Assembly: GCA_964023205.1 (NCBI GenBank)
Contig: OZ026847.1
Span: 1,920,819 to 1,984,818 of the forward strand
Direction of reading: 5' to 3'
Source: Lutraria lutraria
Taxonomy: Eukaryota > Mollusca > Bivalvia > Venerida > Mactridae
DNA length: 64,000 nt
The translations under genes and the position numbers were made by a program. Every line of letters begins with the position of its first letter. The first letter of the stretch is position 1. The notes below the pieces were generated by a model. The model was not told the origin of the DNA and ran no database searches. It saw nothing but the letters and a program-made list of their open reading frames with translations. Positions 46,499 to 58,858 of the stretch are shown piece by piece.

Positions 46499-46813
46499 TG
46501 TAACGAATTTGCGTTTATGCTCTATGTATTCACGGTCCATTCGTTACTCCTCCTTTCATCCCATATTTCATTCATTACTCCTTTCATTCGTTGTCATGTT
46601 CATTACTCCTTTCATGTTTACTCTTTTATGCATTGCTCCATCGTATGAAGGAGCACAGGAGCTACTGTAGTCTCCTTTTGGGAGCACTATTTGCTATACA
46701 TACTCTTGTTGTTGTCATCATATCTGAGATACGTATATTCGGTGGAAATAAATAGTCACGTTTTGAGTTATTGTGTGTTGTTCCTCGTTCTGTAAAATCC
46801 TCATTGCGTTTCA
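46499..46813 (+). repeat. LTR 2 (315 bp)
   Basis: Serves both as 3' LTR of unit 1 and 5' LTR of unit 2. It has TCCTCC where LTR 1 has TCC. One substitution (CATGTTC for CATATTC) separates it from LTRs 3 and 4. PBS at 46815-46833. Confidence 0.9.
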
Positions 46814-46903
46814 TTGGTGGCAGCGGTGGGATTATTTGCACATTATCTAATGAGATAAGCGAATCCTTGATATTTAATAATTGAGTGAATTTAATAGAAC
46901 AGG

Positions 46904-48178
46904 ATGGAGAACACTTGTGAGACATCACATGGAGATTCTATTCCACATAATTCCAATCTTCTAAACCAAGTCATTAATGACTCGGGGATTGGTCAAACGT
47001 TCTTTCCACCAGATTTTGAAAGTGAAGCTACAGTAAGTACGCCATTGTCTCTTGGAATTAATCCAGTGGAGCATGGTGGTACTGAAACGGCTCCAGCTAA
47101 GGCTGTTAGCGTACGGAGTCATACATGGAAATATTTTGTACTTTTCTGGATATTAGTGATACTCCTCGCAGTTATTGTTGAATTTGCCATGGACAAATTT
47201 AACCACATAAAAGAATTGGCTTGGGATAGAATTGAAGAGTACAGCTTCATGGCTTGGGTAAATATTATCATTCTTGCAGCGTTTTTGCTGTCTCTTTGTC
47301 TGAAGTTGAATATGGATAAAGCAGTGCAGAATACTCATTCTCCAATACCTCAGGACGGCACACCTAACAGTACTGTAAAATTATTGGATCCTACTCGTAG
47401 ACGCACGAGTCCCGTCAGTCGCGACTTTCCATGTCGGCGAACATTCAACGGTCATGCATCTGATACTTGGCATGATTTTCGGAGGTATTATGATAATCTG
47501 GCTTTGCTAAATCGCTTGTCAGTAGAATATAAACGGAGAACACTACTTTGTAGTCTAAGGGGTCAAGCTGAATCGTTTGTTCACGGCTTACCGCCGAGTA
47601 TTCAGAATGATTGGAACTTGCTAATTACAAAACTTGAAGACAGATTTGGAATTGCCAATATGAAGGACAGCTATATCGCGGATGCAAAGCTTCGTAGAAA
47701 GCAGAAAAATGAGTCATTTCGAGAATTTGGCCAAGCTCTCGAAGACTTATTTCGGAAAGCATACCCAGAGAATTCAGAATTTGTACAGGAGCAGGCGTTT
47801 ACCACGTTTTTGGATGCAAAGCTTCGTAGAAAGCAGAAAAATGAGTCATTTCGAGAATTTGGCCAAGCTCTCGAAGACTTATTTCGGAAAGCATACCCAG
47901 AGAATTCAGAATTTGTACAGGAGCAGGCGTTTACCACGTTTTTGGATAACTGCAACGAATCGGTAGATTTTCGACTGGCAGTAAAAAGAACTAAGCCAAA
48001 GACATTGCAGGAGGCTATTACTAATGCCATGCAGGAAGACTGTTTACCATTAACAGAGAGAGAAAGAAGCACACATCTTAAAAACGTGTATGGTACAGGT
48101 CGTAGAGGCAGGGGCGGTTTTGGGAGAAAGTTTCCGCAAAGACCTCTATCCAATGACTCAGAACAAGATTTAAATTAG
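46904..48178 (+). CDS. gag: Gag, unit 2 (424 aa, internal duplication)
   Basis: As unit 1 Gag but with a perfect in-frame 132-bp tandem duplication: 47681-47812 and 47813-47944 both encode the 44-residue block starting DAKLRRKQKNESFREF. This repeats a helix of the C-terminal capsid region, so particle assembly may be altered. Hydrophobic segments and the RGRGG tail are retained. It ends with slippery T TTA AAT before TAG. Confidence 0.9.
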   Translation: MENTCETSHGDSIPHNSNLLNQVINDSGIGQTFFPPDFESEATVSTPLSLGINPVEHGGTETAPAKAVSVRSHTWKYFVLFWILVILLAVIVEFAMDKFNHIKELAWDRIEEYSFMAWVNIIILAAFLLSLCLKLNMDKAVQNTHSPIPQDGTPNSTVKLLDPTRRRTSPVSRDFPCRRTFNGHASDTWHDFRRYYDNLALLNRLSVEYKRRTLLCSLRGQAESFVHGLPPSIQNDWNLLITKLEDRFGIANMKDSYIADAKLRRKQKNESFREFGQALEDLFRKAYPENSEFVQEQAFTTFLDAKLRRKQKNESFREFGQALEDLFRKAYPENSEFVQEQAFTTFLDNCNESVDFRLAVKRTKPKTLQEAITNAMQEDCLPLTERERSTHLKNVYGTGRRGRGGFGRKFPQRPLSNDSEQDLN

Positions 48179-50253
48179 GTACGTCCAACTCGGCAGGTCG
48201 CGAGGAGGATGTTCTTATTGACAAAAGACCTAACCAAACGGAGTTATGTTGTAAATTAAAGAAGGGCATGAAGATTACTAGCACTGTTGGTGGCCTGCCA
48301 GTTTCTTTGAAAGTGGACACAGGCTCAGCATCAACATTTATCACGAGTAAAGTTTTTAAGAAAATTCCATACAAATTACGCCCAGGACACGGAAGTTCAT
48401 TGCAGCCAATGGAACTGTCCTTAATTGTGATGGAGAAACAACATTACTAATGGAGTTCGACGGAGTGGAATTGAACGTTCCCGTAATTGTTGGCGGGGTT
48501 ACTGAGAACTTGTTAGGTCATGACTTCTTGCAGCATTTTCAGTGTCCCTTAGATATGGAACATCGGAAGATATACATTGGAAAAGAAGGCAAAGAAAATA
48601 CATACTTGAAACCAAGAAGGAGTCGTTTGACTCGAGTAGCTGCTGCAAAGACTATAGCGGTATCCGCTAAGAGTGAATGTCTAATTCCAGCAAAGTTTAA
48701 GGATAAACCATTGAGTGGAGATGGAATTTTAATGGTTCTTGCACGTTGTTTAGTTAATGCAGGACAGTCTATTTTCTATGCAATGCTCTTAAATCCTGGA
48801 ATTGAGGATATTAAAATTCCCCAACGGTACTGTGATTGCTCTGTTTGAACATGTGAGACATGGCGAAATCTCTAATTCAGTCTGTCATATTCGACAAGGC
48901 ACGTCAGAAGACATTTTGCCACCACATCTTAATGAAGTATTGCAAAAGAGCTCGGAGAGTCTTGAATCTAAAGATAAGTTCAGGGATTTCTTGTATCGAA
49001 ACAGGAGGCATTTGCTGGTCCTGGAGAGATTGGACGTTGCAATTTAGGCAAACATCGTATAGTACTGACTGACGACACTCCAGTGAAAGATTCCCCGAGG
49101 AGGATTCCGATTTACAAGAGAGATGTCTTGGAGGAGCAAGTCAAGAAGCTGGAGGAGCAAGCTTTAATTGGGAAGTCTGATAGCCCGTACTCCGCTCAAA
49201 TTGTGTTAGTTAAGAAGAAAGATGATACCTGGAGAATGTGTGTAGACTATATAAAAATTGAATGAAAAGACGGTTAAAGATGCTTATCCCCTCCCTAGGA
49301 TCGAGGATAACTTGGATTCACTATCTGGAGCATACCCATTTCCACTCTTGATTGTTACATGGCATATCACCAGATTGAACTGGAAGAAAACGACAAGATT
49401 AAAACAGCTTTTGCTACTCCTACAGGCGGATTATACCACTATGTGACCATGCCATTTGGGTTATGTAATGCGCCTGCGACATTTCAGAGAATTGCAGAGA
49501 AAGCGCTTGAGGGACTACAGTGGAAAATTGCAGTGTTATATCTGGATGATATCATTGTATTCAGTCATGACTTTGACTCACATATCAGAGATCTGGAAGT
49601 GGTATTAGACAGAATGATAAATGCTGGACTGAAATTGAAACCATCTAAGTGTAAATTCTTTAGAGAAGAAACCAATTTCCTAGGTCACGTTATATCCAAG
49701 AACGGAGTAAAACCAGATCCAAGTAAAATTGAGGTTGTCAAAAATCTTACACATCCAACTCGTTTGAAAGATTTGCGTGGTTTTCTAGGACTCACATCAT
49801 ACTACAGGAAATTTATCGAAAATTATTCAGAAATTGCAAAGCTTTTGTACTTTCTTACTAGGACAAATGTCAATGGATGTGGAATACCGAGTGTGAAACA
49901 GCCTTTTATGAGCTGAAGTAGAAACTCACTTGTGCTCCTATACTTGCTTACATGGAGGTGAGTTTGTCCTTAACTGTGATGCTAGCTCATCGTCCATTGG
50001 AGCGGTCCTTTCGCAGGAGCAAAATGGCTCCGAAAGGGTGATAGCGTATGCTAGTCGAACATTGAGTGCAACAGAACGCATTTATTGTGTGACAAAGCTC
50101 GAAATGCTTGCAGTGGAATTCTTCACAAAGCATTTTAAGCATTACTTACTCGGAAGACATTTTACAGTGAGGTCAGATCATGGTTCTTTACGGTGGTTGA
50201 GCCGTTTCAAAGAACCAGATGGTCAGATACAAAGATGGCTGGAACAATTATAA
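48175..50253 (+). pseudogene. Protease-RT-RNase H, unit 2 (broken)
   Basis: Pieces: protease DTG part 48175-48450; protease end 48450-48848, cut by an extra C in CCCC near 48820; linker with a private one-base loss near 49000; RT start 49083-49265, ended by a one-base gain (ATATAAAAATT) that loses VDYGKLN; frame restored by a one-base loss near 49340; RT with FGLCNAPATFQ and YLDD 49359-49916; RNase H 49930-50253. Unlike unit 1 it has no 5-bp RT deletion. Confidence 0.85.
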
Positions 50254-51973
50254 GTCAATTCAACTTTGAACTAGTCCACAATCCTGGTATTAAGCATAGA
50301 AACGCTGACTTTTTGTCAAGAGTTGCCCAAGGTGATCAGACATTATGTAGGCAGTGCAAATTGCCTATTACACATAATCAAGTCAGAGAAGGAGCTTTAT
50401 CGGAAGGAGCCACGAAGGAGGCGGTCGACGCAATGATCATAGGATCTTTGTTAGAGGAGCAGTCTGACAATGACGAAGAGGAGCAAGAAGAGCATGTACC
50501 ATTACAACACTACAGGAGACACCCACCACGTGTGCGTAGGAAAAGAGGGCGTAAATTAAATAAACCGGAACCAGCTAAACAAAAACTGGAACCGAATAAT
50601 GAATTAACAAGAGAACGATTACAAGAATATCAAGAAGAGTATCAAGATTTAGGTTATATACGAAAATTGAAACTTGACAATGTCAGTAAACCAGTGTGGT
50701 CAACAATTTCGGATAAGGGTAAAGACGTGAAGTTTTGGGTTTCTAGATGGGATTTATTAGCGATACGCAGTAGTTTGTTATGCATTAAATGGGAATGTTC
50801 AGAGAAAGACATCAGATGGAGAGTCTGTGTCCCAAAGAAGGTGATACCATTTGTCATGTGGTACATTCATGATGCTCACGTGTCTGGTTACATGGGTATC
50901 AAGAAATCATTTGACAAAGCAAAACAATGTCCATTTTACTGGAATAGCATGAGTCGCACTGCAGCAAGTTATGTCCGTTCCTGTGAACTGTGTGGTGAGG
51001 CAAATAACCCTCCATGTTCAAAGAGACATTTCTTACAGCCATACACAGTTGGACATCGTTTTGAAAGAATTGCTATGAATATTGCTGGTCCGTTCCCTAG
51101 GTCAGAAAATGGTAATGCCTACATTCTAGTCATAGGTAACTATTTTACTAAATTTGTCGAGATTTTTCCATTGAGTGACATGACCGCCATTACTCTAGCA
51201 GAATGTGTAGTAAGGGGTTGGATCAAACGATACGGCTGTCCCAGAGAGATACACTCTGATCAGGGACGTCAGTTTGAAAGTGTGGTGTTTCAAGAAGTAT
51301 GTAAATTATTAGAAATAAGCAAAACTCGGACGACTCCTTTACATGCAAGATCAGATGGTTTTGTAGAACGGATGAATAGAACTATTCAAAATATTTTGTC
51401 AAAGTTAGTTCAGTCAAACCAAAAGGATTGGGATAAATATTTACGTTTTATTGTGATGGCATGTAACTCCATTCCACAGGAAAGTACTGGTTTTACGCCA
51501 TCTCGACTTATGTACGGGGAAGAAATAACTATGCCTATTGATCTATTGTCTGACAATTTCTCAACTCATGAGCAGGAGCCTGAGCAGTTAATGACGGAGT
51601 ATGCGGGTGGTTTACAAAATACATTGAAGGAGCCTTGGTTCAAGAAAATCTAAAGACAGCTTCACTACGCCAAAAGAAACAGTACGATACTCGTGTTAAA
51701 GCTTTTCACTTTAACAACGGTGATTCAGTATGGAGAAATAAAAAACAAGCAGTACCTGGAATGAAAACAAAAATACAACGTCACTGGACAGGACCTTGGA
51801 AAATAACACAGAAATTGTGTGATGTATTGTTTAGAATTCAGAATGCTCCTAATTTACCTTCTGTTATCATTCATGGGGATAATTTAAAACCATATTTTGG
51901 CGGAAAGACAGTAAATGTAGAAATTGAGAAAGTTCAACAAAATACACAAGACCCGTCACTCAGTTACATTTAG
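50193..51973 (+). pseudogene. Integrase core and C-terminus, unit 2
   Basis: Core frame 50193-51653 and GPY/F-like frame 51635-51973. The core differs from unit 1 by one residue in its out-of-frame start (R to K); N in place of the first catalytic Asp and the core/C-terminus frameshift are the same. Confidence 0.88.
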
Positions 51974-52475
51974 ATCCTGGTGCAGGAAATCTACCAGATT
52001 ACAGTTTTTCCGGAGTAGATCATTTTTTGCGGAATGCCAATGTAGATATAGTGGACACAATTTAAGTGATACTGAATCAAATAACAAACGTGATAATTTG
52101 ACTTTATTAAATCGTGTGGTGACGAACAATCTGAGTACAAAAATAGAGTTTGTGTCCTATATCAATGACTGGTTCACCAACGTAATTTTCAAGCCAAGAA
52201 CTGGTTGTCATATCAAGAAGAAATCTTGGTCTGCAGCAATATCAGGGAGATATTTTGACTTTCGTATTGAACTAAGTAAGTTCAAGACAATGTATTATTG
52301 AGAAACATTTATCTGAAGAACAGTTGATCATTACTTACTTGGTAAGATGACTTTCATGCATTATAGGTATGCGACAAATATTTTGATACTTTCACGTTTT
52401 CTTTAGTTTTGGTTATTTTATGTTGTTGGTGTTATATTGAACAGTGGAAGTTCAATGTCATAAAGAAGGGGATAG

Positions 52476-52790
52476 TGTAACGAATTTGCGTTTATGCTCT
52501 ATGTATTCACGGTCCATTCGTTACTCCTCCTTTCATCCCATATTTCATTCATTACTCCTTTCATTCGTTGTCATATTCATTACTCCTTTCATGTTTACTC
52601 TTTTATGCATTGCTCCATCGTATGAAGGAGCACAGGAGCTACTGTAGTCTCCTTTTGGGAGCACTATTTGCTATACATACTCTTGTTGTTGTCATCATAT
52701 CTGAGATACGTATATTCGGTGGAAATAAATAGTCACGTTTTGAGTTATTGTGTGTTGTTCCTCGTTCTGTAAAATCCTCATTGCGTTTCA
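52476..52790 (+). repeat. LTR 3 (315 bp)
   Basis: Shared by units 2 and 3. Preceded by the polypurine tract, followed by the PBS at 52792-52810. Confidence 0.9.
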
Positions 52791-52880
52791 TTGGTGGCAG
52801 CGGTGGGATTATTTGCACATTATCTAATGAGATAAGCGAATCCTTGATATTTAATAATTGAGTGAATTTAATAGAACAGG

Positions 52881-54155
52881 ATGGAGAACACTTGTGAGAC
52901 ATCACATGGAGATTCTATTCCACATAATTCCAATCTTCTAAACCAAGTCATTAATGACTCGGGGATTGGTCAAACGTTCTTTCCACCAGATTTTGAAAGT
53001 GAAGCTACAGTAAGTACGCCATTGTCTCTTGGAATTAATCCAGTGGAGCATGGTGGTACTGAAACGGCTCCAGCTAAGGCTGTTAGCGTACGGAGTCATA
53101 CATGGAAATATTTTGTACTTTTCTGGATATTAGTGATACTCCTCGCAGTTATTGTTGAATTTGCCATGGACAAATTTAACCACATAAAAGAATTGGCTTG
53201 GGATAGAATTGAAGAGTACAGCTTCATGGCTTGGGTAAATATTATCATTCTTGCAGCGTTTTTGCTGTCTCTTTGTCTGAAGTTGAATATGGATAAAGCA
53301 GTGCAGAATACTCATTCTCCAATACCTCAGGACGGCACACCTAACAGTACTGTAAAATTATTGGATCCTACTCGTAGACGCACGAGTCCCGTCAGTCGCG
53401 ACTTTCCATGTCGGCGAACATTCAACGGTCATGCATCTGATACTTGGCATGATTTTCGGAGGTATTATGATAATCTGGCTTTGCTAAATCGCTTGTCAGT
53501 AGAATATAAACGGAGAACACTACTTTGTAGTCTAAGGGGTCAAGCTGAATCGTTTGTTCACGGCTTACCGCCGAGTATTCAGAATGATTGGAACTTGCTA
53601 ATTACAAAACTTGAAGACAGATTTGGAATTGCCAATATGAAGGACAGCTATATCGCGGATGCAAAGCTTCGTAGAAAGCAGAAAAATGAGTCATTTCGAG
53701 AATTTGGCCAAGCTCTCGAAGACTTATTTCGGAAAGCATACCCAGAGAATTCAGAATTTGTACAGGAGCAGGCGTTTACCACGTTTTTGGATGCAAAGCT
53801 TCGTAGAAAGCAGAAAAATGAGTCATTTCGAGAATTTGGCCAAGCTCTCGAAGACTTATTTCGGAAAGCATACCCAGAGAATTCAGAATTTGTACAGGAG
53901 CAGGCGTTTACCACGTTTTTGGATAACTGCAACGAATCGGTAGATTTTCGACTGGCAGTAAAAAGAACTAAGCCAAAGACATTGCAGGAGGCTATTACTA
54001 ATGCCATGCAGGAAGACTGTTTACCATTAACAGAGAGAGAAAGAAGCACACATCTTAAAAACGTGTATGGTACAGGTCGTAGAGGCAGGGGCGGTTTTGG
54101 GAGAAAGTTTCCGCAAAGACCTCTATCCAATGACTCAGAACAAGATTTAAATTAG
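52881..54155 (+). CDS. gag: Gag, unit 3 (424 aa)
   Basis: Translation identical to unit 2 Gag, including the 44-residue duplication (DNA 53658-53789 and 53790-53921). Slippery heptamer at 54146-54152. Confidence 0.9.
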   Translation: MENTCETSHGDSIPHNSNLLNQVINDSGIGQTFFPPDFESEATVSTPLSLGINPVEHGGTETAPAKAVSVRSHTWKYFVLFWILVILLAVIVEFAMDKFNHIKELAWDRIEEYSFMAWVNIIILAAFLLSLCLKLNMDKAVQNTHSPIPQDGTPNSTVKLLDPTRRRTSPVSRDFPCRRTFNGHASDTWHDFRRYYDNLALLNRLSVEYKRRTLLCSLRGQAESFVHGLPPSIQNDWNLLITKLEDRFGIANMKDSYIADAKLRRKQKNESFREFGQALEDLFRKAYPENSEFVQEQAFTTFLDAKLRRKQKNESFREFGQALEDLFRKAYPENSEFVQEQAFTTFLDNCNESVDFRLAVKRTKPKTLQEAITNAMQEDCLPLTERERSTHLKNVYGTGRRGRGGFGRKFPQRPLSNDSEQDLN

Positions 54156-56231
54156 GTACGTCCAACTCGGCAGGTCGCGAGGAGGATGTTCTTATTGACA
54201 AAAGACCTAACCAAACGGAGTTATGTTGTAAATTAAAGAAGGGCATGAAGATTACTAGCACTGTTGGTGGCCTGCCAGTTTCTTTGAAAGTGGACACAGG
54301 CTCAGCATCAACATTTATCACGAGTAAAGTTTTTAAGAAAATTCCATACAAATTACGCCCAGGACACGGAAGTTCATTGCAGCCAATGGAACTGTCCTTA
54401 ATTGTGATGGAGAAACAACATTACTAATGGAGTTCGACGGAGTGGAATTGAACGTTCCCGTAATTGTTGGCGGGGTTACTGAGAACTTGTTAGGTCATGA
54501 CTTCTTGCAGCATTTTCAGTGTCCCTTAGATATGGAACATCGGAAGATATACATTGGAAAAGAAGGCAAAGAAAATACATACTTGAAACCAAGAAGGAGT
54601 CGTTTGACTCGAGTAGCTGCTGCAAAGACTATAGCGGTATCCGCTAAGAGTGAATGTCTAATTCCAGCAAAGTTTAAGGATAAACCATTGAGTGGAGATG
54701 GAATTTTAATGGTTCTTGCACGTTGTTTAGTTAATGCAGGACAGTCTATTTTCTATGCAATGCTCTTAAATCCTGGAATTGAGGATATTAAAATTCCCCA
54801 ACGGTACTGTGATTGCTCTGTTTGAACATGTGAGACATGGCGAAATCTCTAATTCAGTCTGTCATATTCGACAAGGCACGTCAGAAGACATTTTGCCACC
54901 ACATCTTAATGAAGTATTGCAAAAGAGCTCGGAGAGTCTTGAATCTAAAGATAAGTTCAGGGATTTATTGTATCGAAAACAGGAGGCATTTGCTGGTCCT
55001 GGAGAGATTGGACGTTGCAATTTAGGCAAACATCGTATAGTACTGACTGACGACACTCCAGTGAAAGATTCCCCGAGGAGGATTCCGATTTACAAGAGAG
55101 ATGTCTTGGAGGAGCAAGTCAAGAAGCTGGAGGAGCAAGCTTTAATTGGGAAGTCTGATAGCCCGTACTCCGCTCAAATTGTGTTAGTTAAGAAGAAAGA
55201 TGATACCTGGAGAATGTGTGTAGACTATATAAAAATTGAATGAAAAGACGGTTAAAGATGCTTATCCCCTCCCTAGGATCGAGGATAACTTGGATTCACT
55301 ATCTGGAGCATACCCATTTCCACTCTTGATTGTTACATGGCATATCACCAGATTGAACTGGAAGAAAACGACAAGATTAAAACAGCTTTTGCTACTCCTA
55401 CAGGCGGATTATACCACTATGTGACCATGCCATTTGGGTTATGTAATGCGCCTGCGACATTTCAGAGAATTGCAGAGAAAGCGCTTGAGGGACTACAGTG
55501 GAAAATTGCAGTGTTATATCTGGATGATATCATTGTATTCAGTCATGACTTTGACTCACATATCAGAGATCTGGAAGTGGTATTAGACAGAATGATAAAT
55601 GCTGGACTGAAATTGAAACCATCTAAGTGTAAATTCTTTAGAGAAGAAACCAATTTCCTAGGTCACGTTATATCCAAGAACGGAGTAAAACCAGATCCAA
55701 GTAAAATTGAGGTTGTCAAAAATCTTACACATCCAACTCGTTTGAAAGATTTGCGTGGTTTTCTAGGACTCACATCATACTACAGGAAATTTATCGAAAA
55801 TTATTCAGAAATTGCAAAGCTTTTGTACTTTCTTACTAGGACAAATGTCAATGGATGTGGAATACCGAGTGTGAAACAGCCTTTTATGAGCTGAAGTAGA
55901 AACTCACTTGTGCTCCTATACTTGCTTACATGGAGGTGAGTTTGTCCTTAACTGTGATGCTAGCTCATCGTCCATTGGAGCGGTCCTTTCGCAGGAGCAA
56001 AATGGCTCCGAAAGGGTGATAGCGTATGCTAGTCGAACATTGAGTGCAACAGAACGCATTTATTGTGTGACAAAGCTCGAAATGCTTGCAGTGGAATTCT
56101 TCACAAAGCATTTTAAGCATTACTTACTCGGAAGACATTTTACAGTGAGGTCAGATCATGGTTCTTTACGGTGGTTGAGCCGTTTCAAAGAACCAGATGG
56201 TCAGATACAAAGATGGCTGGAACAATTATAA
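54152..56231 (+). pseudogene. Protease-RT-RNase H, unit 3 (broken)
   Basis: Pieces 54152-54427, 54427-54825, 54779-55243, 55236-55424, 55337-55894 (YLDD) and 55908-56231 (RNase H). It lacks the private linker deletion of unit 2, so the frame runs from the CCCC insertion at about 54798 to the ATATAAAAATT insertion near 55230. Confidence 0.85.
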
Positions 56232-57951
56232 GTCAATTCAACTTTGAACTAGTCCACAATCCTGGTATTAAGCATAGAAACGCTGACTTTTTGTCAAGAG
56301 TTGCCCAAGGTGATCAGACATTATGTAGGCAGTGCAAATTGCCTATTACACATAATCAAGTCAGAGAAGGAGCTTTATCGGAAGGAGCCACGAAGGAGGC
56401 GGTCGACGCAATGATCATAGGATCTTTGTTAGAGGAGCAGTCTGACAATGACGAAGAGGAGCAAGAAGAGCATGTACCATTACAACACTACAGGAGACAC
56501 CCACCACGTGTGCGTAGGAAAAGAGGGCGTAAATTAAATAAACCGGAACCAGCTAAACAAAAACTGGAACCGAATAATGAATTAACAAGAGAACGATTAC
56601 AAGAATATCAAGAAGAGTATCAAGATTTAGGTTATATACGAAAATTGAAACTTGACAATGTCAGTAAACCAGTGTGGTCAACAATTTCGGATAAGGGTAA
56701 AGACGTGAAGTTTTGGGTTTCTAGATGGGATTTATTAGCGATACGCAGTAGTTTGTTATGCATTAAATGGGAATGTTCAGAGAAAGACATCAGATGGAGA
56801 GTCTGTGTCCCAAAGAAGGTGATACCATTTGTCATGTGGTACATTCATGATGCTCACGTGTCTGGTTACATGGGTATCAAGAAATCATTTGACAAAGCAA
56901 AACAATGTCCATTTTACTGGAATAGCATGAGTCGCACTGCAGCAAGTTATGTCCGTTCCTGTGAACTGTGTGGTGAGGCAAATAACCCTCCATGTTCAAA
57001 GAGACATTTCTTACAGCCATACACAGTTGGACATCGTTTTGAAAGAATTGCTATGAATATTGCTGGTCCGTTCCCTAGGTCAGAAAATGGTAATGCCTAC
57101 ATTCTAGTCATAGGTAACTATTTTACTAAATTTGTCGAGATTTTTCCATTGAGTGACATGACCGCCATTACTCTAGCAGAATGTGTAGTAAGGGGTTGGA
57201 TCAAACGATACGGCTGTCCCAGAGAGATACACTCTGATCAGGGACGTCAGTTTGAAAGTGTGGTGTTTCAAGAAGTATGTAAATTATTAGAAATAAGCAA
57301 AACTCGGACGACTCCTTTACATGCAAGATCAGATGGTTTTGTAGAACGGATGAATAGAACTATTCAAAATATTTTGTCAAAGTTAGTTCAGTCAAACCAA
57401 AAGGATTGGGATAAATATTTACGTTTTATTGTGATGGCATGTAACTCCATTCCACAGGAAAGTACTGGTTTTACGCCATCTCGACTTATGTACGGGGAAG
57501 AAATAACTATGCCTATTGATCTATTGTCTGACAATTTCTCAACTCATGAGCAGGAGCCTGAGCAGTTAATGACGGAGTATGCGGGTGGTTTACAAAATAC
57601 ATTGAAGGAGCCTTGGTTCAAGAAAATCTAAAGACAGCTTCACTACGCCAAAAGAAACAGTACGATACTCGTGTTAAAGCTTTTCACTTTAACAACGGTG
57701 ATTCAGTATGGAGAAATAAAAAACAAGCAGTACCTGGAATGAAAACAAAAATACAACGTCACTGGACAGGACCTTGGAAAATAACACAGAAATTGTGTGA
57801 TGTATTGTTTAGAATTCAGAATGCTCCTAATTTACCTTCTGTTATCATTCATGGGGATAATTTAAAACCATATTTTGGCGGAAAGACAGTAAATGTAGAA
57901 ATTGAGAAAGTTCAACAAAATACACAAGACCCGTCACTCAGTTACATTTAG
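56171..57951 (+). pseudogene. Integrase core and C-terminus, unit 3
   Basis: Core frame 56171-57631, C-terminal frame 57613-57951. Translation matches unit 2, with the same Asp-to-Asn change. Confidence 0.88.
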
Positions 57952-58453
57952 ATCCTGGTGCAGGAAATCTACCAGATTACAGTTTTTCCGGAGTAGATCA
58001 TTTTTTGCGGAATGCCAATGTAGATATAGTGGACACAATTTAAGTGATACTGAATCAAATAACAAACGTGATAATTTGACTTTATTAAATCGTGTGGTGA
58101 CGAACAATCTGAGTACAAAAATAGAGTTTGTGTCCTATATCAATGACTGGTTCACCAACGTAATTTTCAAGCCAAGAACTGGTTGTCATATCAAGAAGAA
58201 ATCTTGGTCTGCAGCAATATCAGGGAGATATTTTGACTTTCGTATTGAACTAAGTAAGTTCAAGACAATGTATTATTGAGAAACATTTATCTGAAGAACA
58301 GTTGATCATTACTTACTTGGTAAGATGACTTTCATGCATTATAGGTATGCGACAAATATTTTGATACTTTCACGTTTTCTTTAGTTTTGGTTATTTTATG
58401 TTGTTGGTGTTATATTGAACAGTGGAAGTTCAATGTCATAAAGAAGGGGATAG

Positions 58454-58768
58454 TGTAACGAATTTGCGTTTATGCTCTATGTATTCACGGTCCATTCGTT
58501 ACTCCTCCTTTCATCCCATATTTCATTCATTACTCCTTTCATTCGTTGTCATATTCATTACTCCTTTCATGTTTACTCTTTTATGCATTGCTCCATCGTA
58601 TGAAGGAGCACAGGAGCTACTGTAGTCTCCTTTTGGGAGCACTATTTGCTATACATACTCTTGTTGTTGTCATCATATCTGAGATACGTATATTCGGTGG
58701 AAATAAATAGTCACGTTTTGAGTTATTGTGTGTTGTTCCTCGTTCTGTAAAATCCTCATTGCGTTTCA
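58454..58768 (+). repeat. LTR 4 (315 bp)
   Basis: Shared by units 3 and 4; reads as LTR 3. PBS at 58770-58788. Confidence 0.9.
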
Positions 58769-58858
58769 TTGGTGGCAGCGGTGGGATTATTTGCACATTA
58801 TCTAATGAGATAAGCGAATCCTTGATATTTAATAATTGAGTGAATTTAATAGAACAGG

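Noticed and set aside
47671..48153. 160-codon minus-strand frames antisense to gag (also at 53648 and 59626)
   Set aside because: Shadow of the gag coding strand, lengthened by the 132-bp duplication; no independent evidence.
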